A stretch of DNA of 18,449 nt from Thermoprotei archaeon (GTDB lineage Archaea > Thermoproteota > Thermoprotei_A > Sulfolobales > Desulfurococcaceae). The notes under the pieces are model-generated. The model was not told where the DNA came from. It searched no databases and worked only from the letters and a program-made list of their open reading frames with translations. Made by a program: the position numbers and the translations under genes. Of this stretch, positions 13,822 to 18,449 are shown one piece after another. The stretch spans positions 1 through 18,449 of the forward strand of contig QMWW01000005.1 in the NCBI GenBank assembly GCA_003661825.1, in the 5' to 3' direction. Position 1 is the first letter of the stretch, and each line of letters begins with the position of its first letter.

Positions 13822-14781
13822 CTACTCCTCAGGATCCCTGATTCCCTCGTCTGTTATTATGAATACTGCTTCTCCCTCTGGTAGGTGTGGGGCATCTACT
13901 ACGCGTGCTATTCTTTTATGTCCTTTAGCTCTCCTGAGCTGTACTCTTACTCCTGGTGTATGGGCTAATACGTGGCCTCCAACCGCCTGAGTGGGGTCTC
14001 CATAGAATACATCTGGTCTAGCCATAACCTGGTTAGTGACTACGACGGCTATGTTGTAGATCTCGGCAAGCTTTACTAAGTGGTGTAGATGCGCATTTAG
14101 TTTCTGCTGCCTTACGGCGAGATGTTCTCTACCAGGGTATTCTGCTCTGAAATGGCTTGTAACAGAGTCGACAACTACTAATTTTACATCATTCTCTGGG
14201 ACAAACTTGAATAGTTCTTCGACAATGGCCATCTGGTGATCACTATTGTATGCTCGCTGATAGTAGATGTTCTCCATGGCTTCATCAGGATCTAGTCCTA
14301 CGCCGCGGGCCATGGCTTCTATGCGTTCCCATCGAAAAGTTCCTTCAGTATCTATGTACACGGCTTTTCCGCTAAGACCTCCCTTTTCCGGGGATAGCTG
14401 GACATTTATGCTGAGCTGGTGGCAGATCTGGGTTTTTCCTGTTCCGTACTCGCCGTAGAACTCGGTTATAGTCTTAGTCTCTATGCCGCCACCTAGTAGA
14501 TCATCTAGGTTCTTACTACCTGTTGTTATCTTTCTAATATTGAGTCTCTCCATCTTCACTTCTTTAGCGGTTCGAAAAGTAACGCCTAGTAGCTTTCTAG
14601 TGTTAGTCACTATTCTCTCAGCTGTAGACTGCGGTATTCCAGCTCTTTCAGCCAGTTCCTCAACTCTAGCTACGACTATTGCCCACGGGTTAGTAAAACC
14701 AGCTGATTCTAGTTTCTCAGCTATTGTCGGCGTGACCCCTGGTATGTCTCTTAGCCTTAAACTCCTAGTTTTCTCGCTCAT
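13822..14781 (-). CDS. radA: RadA recombinase
   Basis: RadA is the archaeal RecA/Rad51 strand-exchange protein for homologous recombination. The 319-residue product has an N-terminal helix-hairpin-helix domain (about 8-65), the polymerisation motif FRTA at 69-72, Walker A GEYGTGKT at 110-117 and Walker B LVVVDS ending at D205/S206. The L1 and L2 regions follow, including RAEYPGREHLAVRQQKLN and TNQVMARPDVF. Length and order are normal. ATG 14781 has GGGGAG seven bases upstream, and a TATA element at 14815 predicts a short leader of about 14 bases. It is transcribed alone and ends with no gap against the convergent peptidase gene. Confidence 0.97.
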   Translation of the reverse strand: MSEKTRSLRLRDIPGVTPTIAEKLESAGFTNPWAIVVARVEELAERAGIPQSTAERIVTNTRKLLGVTFRTAKEVKMERLNIRKITTGSKNLDDLLGGGIETKTITEFYGEYGTGKTQICHQLSINVQLSPEKGGLSGKAVYIDTEGTFRWERIEAMARGVGLDPDEAMENIYYQRAYNSDHQMAIVEELFKFVPENDVKLVVVDSVTSHFRAEYPGREHLAVRQQKLNAHLHHLVKLAEIYNIAVVVTNQVMARPDVFYGDPTQAVGGHVLAHTPGVRVQLRRAKGHKRIARVVDAPHLPEGEAVFIITDEGIRDPEE

Positions 14782-14814
14782 CCCATCTCCCCACGATATA
14801 TCTAGGGTAGAGCC

Positions 14815-14823
14815 CTTTATAAC
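14815..14823 (-). promoter_or_regulatory. radA: TATA box of radA
   Basis: The minus strand reads GTTATAAAG. It predicts transcription start near 14795, leaving a leader of about 14 bases that just holds the GGGGAG ribosome binding site. Confidence 0.5.
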
Positions 14824-14844
14824 TTCATGAGTAATAGGTCATCC

Positions 14845-14853
14845 CTTATAAAG
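14845..14853 (+). promoter_or_regulatory. TATA box of the thrS operon
   Basis: CTTATAAAG predicts transcription start near 14875, about 16-28 bases before the possible starts of the first gene. It would drive the four-gene operon and sRNA candidate F. It lies 30 bases from the divergent radA TATA box. Confidence 0.5.
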
Positions 14854-14890
14854 CGTGTTAATAGATAATAATAGCTAAGGCTGTCTCTAG

Positions 14891-15337
14891 GTGCTATTGG
14901 GTTTGCTTACAGTCTCAGTAAGATTTACCAGTATTAGTGCCGAAAGATTAGTTACATCTCTTCCACCGCGTATACAGTTTAGTATAAATCTTACAGTTCC
15001 AGCTTCCGAACCTTTCCGTAAAGAGAATCAGTATATACTACCCTTTGTGTTCTCTATAGCATCAACGCCGCCAGTAGTGCAATTCACGTTTAAAGGTCAA
15101 GCAGTAGTTGTTAGTGGAGATGAGAAGGAAATTACTGAGCTAGAGAAGGGCGTACGCAGTAAAAAGCTGCCAATGCCAGTTATGCAGGCAATATTGACAA
15201 ACTCCATAGCTGAGGCAATAGTGTTAGCCCGTTCACTAGGAGTTCCCCCTCCACTGCCCATGCCTCTGCAACCGCAGCAAGCATATACGCCAAAGGGAGA
15301 GAAGAAAAATAAGTTTGAACAGGAATCAGTTATCTAA
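14891..15337 (+). CDS. Conserved archaeal protein, possibly SecB-like
   Basis: The 148-residue protein has four or five beta strands (VSVRFTSISAERL, IQFSINLTVPA, YILPFVFSIAST, VVQFTFKGQAVV), a charged linker and a long helix AILTNSIAEAIVLARSLG, ending in a proline-rich PPPLPMPLQPQ tail. Strands followed by a hydrophobic helix and PPPLP resemble SecB-like chaperone folds; I offer this as a possibility, not an assignment. GTG 14891, TTG 14897 and TTG 14903 are all possible starts. AGGTG at 14889-14893 would favour one of the later two. It is the first gene of the operon with ThrRS, 18 bases upstream of it. Confidence 0.7.
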   Translation: MLLGLLTVSVRFTSISAERLVTSLPPRIQFSINLTVPASEPFRKENQYILPFVFSIASTPPVVQFTFKGQAVVVSGDEKEITELEKGVRSKKLPMPVMQAILTNSIAEAIVLARSLGVPPPLPMPLQPQQAYTPKGEKKNKFEQESVI

Positions 15338-15355
15338 GTCTAGTGGTGCTGTAGT

Positions 15356-17194
15356 ATGAGAGTGTTACTAATTCATGCTAAAAAATTCACGTATAAGACA
15401 GTGAAACCGGCTATTCAGAGCCCAGAAAATCCTACTGGCCGGGAAAAGGGAGATTACGTTAACGTATTAGTGGTTTTTACGACTGTGGAGAGCAACGATA
15501 GTGAAGCAGTAATTAGCAATGCTATTGAGGAGATAGCCAAGGTGGCTGAACAGATTAATCCATCGGCTATACTTATATATCCTTATGCGCACTTATCTAA
15601 TGACCTTGCAGCCCCCAGTCGTGCTATAAAGATCTTAGAGCTCTTAGAGAAAAAGCTACGCTCTAGCCTGGGTAATCTAAAAGTAGGAAGAGCGCCATTC
15701 GGGTGGTACAAAGAATTTGTACTTGAATGCTACGGCCATCCTTTAAGCGAGCTCTCTAGAACCATAAAAGCCGAGGCTGGTACGGTAAGACAAGTTCTTG
15801 AGAAGAAATATTATGTTCTAACACCTGATGGCGGTATCTATGTTCCAAAGGAGTTTAATTACTCAAGATATCCTGATCTAAAGATCTTGGTTGATAAAGA
15901 GGTTTTCGGTAAAGAGCTCCCTGGCGGTGTCAATAGAGTTAATGAGTACTGTAAGAAATTCGGATTTGAATGGGAGTTTATGAGCGACCATGGACACATG
16001 AGATACGGTCCGCATGCCGTAGCCATAATGGAAGCTGTAATGGAGTATTCATGGAAAATAGCGAGAGAACTTGGTATACCAATATATAGGGTTATGGGTA
16101 CAAATATGTTTAACATGGCTGAAAAACCTGTATATGAGCATGCAATGCTGTTTGGTGATCGGTTATATGAAGTTAGGGTTAATGGTAATAGATACATCTT
16201 ACGCTATGCAGCCTGTCATCAGCAATTCGCTATGCTTAGAGACTGGATCATAAGTTACAAGAACTTGCCTTTTGGGGTATTCGAGATAGCTGATAGCTAT
16301 AGACTCGAGCAACGTGGGGAACTAAGTCTATGTTTTCGTCTGAGAAAATTCTATATGCCTGACCTTCATATACTAACACGAGATCTTAGTGAAGCTATAG
16401 AGATCTCCATGAAAGTTCAGCGAAAGATTCTAGAAGAAATAAGTAAGCTTGGTAGAAGATATGTTGCCCTCTATAACATAACGGAGGACTTCTTCAATGA
16501 GCATCGAGACGAGCTATTAGGATTTATTAAGAATGAAGGATATCCAGTACTTATTGCTGTAATACCGCCTGGTACATACTATTGGGTTCTTAACGTAGAA
16601 TACCATATAATAGATAATCTTAGTAGACCCCGCGAAATAGCTACTTTCCAGATAGATGTGGGTAATGGTGCTAGATTTAACATAACGTATACTGATGAAA
16701 ACGGTGAAAAAAAGCACCCCGTTATAATCCATACAGCAATTATAGGCGGGATCGAGAGATATATATACGCAGTTCTTGACACAGCAGCATTGATGGAGAA
16801 GCAGGGCAGAACACCATACCTACCTACTTGGTTAACACCTATCCAAGTCCGGGTAATTCCTGTATCATCAGTTTATCTAGATTATGCCGAGAAGGTAGCA
16901 GATGAAATAGCTAGACATGGGTTTAGAGTAGATATTGATGACCGTGACGAGAGTCTAGGTAGGAAAATACGTGATGCAGGCCGTGAGTGGGTGTCGTACA
17001 TAGTAGTTGTTGGGGAAAGAGAGGTAAAGAGCAATACGATCAATGTCCGTGTAAGGAGAACCAATGATCAAATAGTAATGAATATTGAAGAATTCATTAA
17101 CATGTTAGAGGAGGAGGTAAAAGGATACCCTAAAACGCCGCTACCTATGCCTAGATATCTTAGTGCAAGACCTATACTCAGCTATCAAGCGTAA
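15356..17194 (+). CDS. thrS: Threonyl-tRNA synthetase, archaeal type with editing domain
   Basis: This enzyme charges tRNA-Thr. The 612-residue protein begins with the archaeal N-terminal editing domain (about 1-145), related to D-Tyr-tRNA deacylase, with IYPYAHLS at 74-81. The class II catalytic core follows: the three zinc ligands C287, H338 and H459, motif 2 around R316 (SYRLEQRGEL then RLRKFYMPDLH), and motif 3 IIGGIERYIYAVLD. An anticodon-binding domain runs from about 495 to 595. Some crenarchaea split editing and catalysis between two proteins; here all three domains are in one chain. ATG 15356 has GGTG seven bases upstream. It is the second gene of a four-gene operon. Confidence 0.96.
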   Translation: MRVLLIHAKKFTYKTVKPAIQSPENPTGREKGDYVNVLVVFTTVESNDSEAVISNAIEEIAKVAEQINPSAILIYPYAHLSNDLAAPSRAIKILELLEKKLRSSLGNLKVGRAPFGWYKEFVLECYGHPLSELSRTIKAEAGTVRQVLEKKYYVLTPDGGIYVPKEFNYSRYPDLKILVDKEVFGKELPGGVNRVNEYCKKFGFEWEFMSDHGHMRYGPHAVAIMEAVMEYSWKIARELGIPIYRVMGTNMFNMAEKPVYEHAMLFGDRLYEVRVNGNRYILRYAACHQQFAMLRDWIISYKNLPFGVFEIADSYRLEQRGELSLCFRLRKFYMPDLHILTRDLSEAIEISMKVQRKILEEISKLGRRYVALYNITEDFFNEHRDELLGFIKNEGYPVLIAVIPPGTYYWVLNVEYHIIDNLSRPREIATFQIDVGNGARFNITYTDENGEKKHPVIIHTAIIGGIERYIYAVLDTAALMEKQGRTPYLPTWLTPIQVRVIPVSSVYLDYAEKVADEIARHGFRVDIDDRDESLGRKIRDAGREWVSYIVVVGEREVKSNTINVRVRRTNDQIVMNIEEFINMLEEEVKGYPKTPLPMPRYLSARPILSYQA

Positions 17195-17214
17195 GGTTCG
17201 TATCCGGTGTTTAC

Positions 17215-17808
17215 ATGGTTAAAGCAAAATTTCTTGGTAGGCATCTAATGGTTAAAGGACAGTATGTTAAGGACATACTCGAAGGCAGGAAAACAGCGAC
17301 TATTAGGAGAGGTATAGTTAAGCCAAAGTATAGAGAAGTAATAATCCATGGTGGTGGTAAACCTGTAGCTAAGGTATTGATAGAGAGAGTATACCACAAA
17401 CGAGTGCTCGAATTAACGGATGATGATGCACGGAAAGATGGATTTAACTCAAAAGAGGAGCTTGTAAGAGAGTTAAAAAAAGTGTATCCAGGTATAGAGG
17501 ATAACGAGTGGATGACGATCATAGAGTTTAAGTTACTGCAGAAGCTAGATAGTCTTGATACGAGCGAACCCTACATGGGCCTTAATCCTGTAGATGTAGC
17601 AAGGATCGCTCTCCGATACCTCGGCGACGAGTTGGACGATAATGCCAGGATGATCTTATTAGATCTTACAAAGACTGCTAGTATTAGGGCTACAGCCACA
17701 AGGATCTTTGGATCAGTTAATAAGAGATACATTATAAGGAATGTTTTAAGAAGGGCACTAAAACTACTACTAGATAAAGGCATCTTAAAGGGAAAGAGGC
17801 GAGCTTAG
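17215..17808 (+). CDS. ASCH domain protein
   Basis: ASCH domains are PUA-like folds that bind RNA or modified nucleotides. The N-terminal 105 residues carry the family signature GRKTATIRRG near 24-33 (G-K-T-R pattern), a beta-barrel core with VAKVLIERVYHKRVLEL, and DDARKDGFNSKEELVREL followed by EWMTIIEF. A second all-helical part (about 120-197) with RIALRYLG, LDLTKTASIRATATRIFG and a basic end IRNVLRRALKLLLDKG is of unknown role; it could be an added RNA- or protein-binding region. ATG 17215 has GGTG five bases upstream. It is 20 bases behind thrS and one base before the zinc ribbon gene, so a translation-related role is likely (inference). Confidence 0.85.
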   Translation: MVKAKFLGRHLMVKGQYVKDILEGRKTATIRRGIVKPKYREVIIHGGGKPVAKVLIERVYHKRVLELTDDDARKDGFNSKEELVRELKKVYPGIEDNEWMTIIEFKLLQKLDSLDTSEPYMGLNPVDVARIALRYLGDELDDNARMILLDLTKTASIRATATRIFGSVNKRYIIRNVLRRALKLLLDKGILKGKRRA

Positions 17809-17809
17809 C

Positions 17810-17965
17810 ATGACTTACTGGAAGCTTCAATGTAAGGAATGCGGTAAAGAGTGGAAATTATATATTAGCTTCCCTCTGGACAAAGAGTTTAATAGCTTCT
17901 ACCACTACTGTCCATACTGTAAAAGGAATACATTTCACAAAATACTAAATTATGTCGAGGAATGA
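17810..17965 (+). CDS. Small zinc-ribbon protein, 51 residues
   Basis: A short frame begins at an ATG one base after the stop of the ASCH gene and encodes 51 residues with four cysteines in two knuckles: C8 and C11 in CKECG, C34 and C37 in CPYCK, a classic zinc ribbon. The spacing and tight coupling argue that it is real. Its function is unknown; small zinc ribbons in archaeal translation operons often bind RNA or act in ribosome or transcription complexes. The stop codon TGA is part of the box C of sRNA candidate F, followed at once by a second TGA. Confidence 0.75.
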   Translation: MTYWKLQCKECGKEWKLYISFPLDKEFNSFYHYCPYCKRNTFHKILNYVEE

Positions 17966-18018
17966 TGAATCCACGGGTTTGACCTAGTGGGATGAAAAAA
18001 CCTGTCTCAGCTGATCAT
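17958..18018 (+). ncRNA. C/D box guide sRNA candidate F, likely LSU rRNA target
   Basis: Plus-strand order: perfect box C ATGATGA (17962-17968), a 10-base guide (17969-17978), D' TTGA (17979-17982), a 6-base spacer, C' GGGATGA (17989-17995), a 15-base guide AAAAACCTGTCTCAG (17996-18010), perfect box D CTGA (18011-18014). The D guide pairs over ten bases with UGAGACAGGU of the near-universal LSU segment GUCGUGAGACAGG at the peptidyl-transferase centre (recalled, not searched); the fifth-base rule points to the G in UGAGACAGG. Box C holds the stop codon of the zinc-ribbon gene. A further GCGATGA (18021-18027) and CAGA (18044-18047) could extend or shift the unit by one module. Confidence 0.78.
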
Positions 18019-18039
18019 CAGCGATGAACAGACCTGGAG

Positions 18040-18058
18040 CCATCAGAGACCCATCAGA
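18040..18058. repeat. Short direct repeat CCATCAGA
   Basis: CCATCAGA occurs at 18040-18047 and again at 18051-18058, separated by GAC. The preceding 30 bases also contain a small inverted repeat GCTGA-TCA-TCAGC at 18010-18022. The repeats lie between sRNA candidate F and the gene at 18125. They could be protein-binding sites or simply degenerate C/D-box-like sequence. Confidence 0.4.
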
Positions 18059-18069
18059 ATTTCTACCCC

Positions 18070-18078
18070 CTTAAATAC
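18070..18078 (+). promoter_or_regulatory. Probable TATA box of the last gene
   Basis: CCTTAAATA predicts a start near 18100, so that the GAGGTGA ribosome binding site at 18112-18118 is in the leader. A second A/T element, CTTTTATACT, at 18091-18100 would start transcription after that site and fits less well. Confidence 0.35.
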
Positions 18079-18124
18079 TCCCAGCTTACCCTTTTATACT
18101 GAGGAGCCATCGAGGTGAGTACTA

Positions 18125-18449
18125 GTGAGAGCTAGCATTACGACAAACTATATTGATGAGCTACATAGGGTGCGTGTAGATAATTTGCTGAAGGAGGTTA
18201 GAGAGGAATTTCCCGAGGAGTACCCAGTATTCCTAAAGATAAGGGCATACTACGTGAAAAACCAAGCTAGTAATGTAACTACTTACTCAAGGCTAACAAG
18301 ACTTAGAACAGCATGCAGGATATCTAGACAGCTATTCGGAAAACCGCTGACGGAGTTAACTAGAGAGGAGTGGGAAGTACTTTCAGCACATATGTACAGC
18401 ATGTATAGTACTAGAGATGCAATAGTAAGTGCTATTCACCCATTAAGAC
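18125..18449 (+). CDS. Possible tyrosine recombinase, N-terminal part (runs off the window)
   Basis: A frame opens at GTG 18125, seven bases after the GGTG of GAGGTGA, and stays open to the window end (108 codons). The frame is closed by TGA at 18116, so this is the first possible start. Residues about 45-90 (YYVKNQASNVTTYSRLTRLR, then SRQLFGKPLTELTREEWEVL) look like the helical core-binding domain that precedes the catalytic domain of XerC/D-type integrases. The catalytic residues would lie beyond the window, so the call is tentative. An unrelated helical DNA-binding protein is the alternative. Confidence 0.5.
   Translation, partial: MRASITTNYIDELHRVRVDNLLKEVREEFPEEYPVFLKIRAYYVKNQASNVTTYSRLTRLRTACRISRQLFGKPLTELTREEWEVLSAHMYSMYSTRDAIVSAIHPLR

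Noticed and set aside
14483..14830. Plus-strand open frame of 115 codons opposite radA
   Set aside because: It is fully antisense to radA's conserved N-terminal domain and rich in S, L and P; a mirror frame.
14782..14890. C/D box RNA in the radA-thrS gap (GGGATGA on the minus strand)
   Set aside because: A box C-like GGGATGA exists, but no CTGA follows at a suitable distance and no second box pair is present.
18015..18060. Minus-strand C/D box RNA suggested by repeated CTGATGG and CTGATGA
   Set aside because: No arrangement gives C, guide, D', C', guide, D with normal spacing; the plus-strand reading of candidate F fits much better.

Overview
The window looks like chromosomal DNA of a hyperthermophilic crenarchaeon (Thermoproteota; a Desulfurococcales-type relative fits best, by inference). 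Reverse gyrase, two Alba paralogues, RadA, an archaeal XPB helicase, a PibD-type prepilin peptidase and an archaeal threonyl-tRNA synthetase with its own editing domain all support this. TATA boxes about 26 bases before predicted transcription starts, short leaders with GGTG-type ribosome binding sites, and frequent GTG/TTG starts also fit. I see no tRNA, rRNA, CRISPR array or IS element, and no gene-free stretch over 300 bases.

Layout. 1-4480: a DNA topology and chromatin block, Alba / reverse gyrase (minus) / Alba. 4500-7800: an unrecognised divergent gene pair, then XPB helicase (minus) tightly coupled behind a small upstream gene that seems to lack a normal start codon. 7900-10030: three plus-strand genes, namely an HTH-phosphoribosyltransferase regulator, an AbrB-ACT regulator and a DUF72 protein. 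10030-11860: an unknown minus gene between two C/D box RNA genes, a membrane protein and a small zinc protein. 11860-13010: a minus-strand run of an unknown protein, a HIT hydrolase and a 73-residue protein, with C/D box RNA elements between and after the genes. 13009-14781: prepilin peptidase and RadA, convergent with no gap. 14845-17965: a plus-strand operon of a SecB-like protein, ThrRS, an ASCH protein and a zinc ribbon, with a C/D RNA at its 3' end. 18125 to the end: the start of a possible tyrosine recombinase.

The most interesting signal is not protein coding. I find five convincing and one weaker C/D box guide RNA (sRNA) candidates between 7.7 and 18.0 kb, built as box C, guide, D', spacer, C', guide, box D. 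Three overlap the end of a same-strand gene so that the gene's TGA stop codon is part of a C or C' box. Two are positioned just after a TATA box and just before a gene. Two guides have 10-base complementarity to rRNA segments I know to be strongly conserved (LSU AAACACGGACC and GUGAGACAGG), and a third has 9 bases to the SSU 530 loop. This suggests that rRNA-modification guides are processed from, or share promoters with, mRNAs across this region.

The window therefore combines genome maintenance (reverse gyrase, Alba, RadA, XPB) with translation and rRNA modification (ThrRS, guide RNAs). Several small conserved-looking genes have no function I can name.
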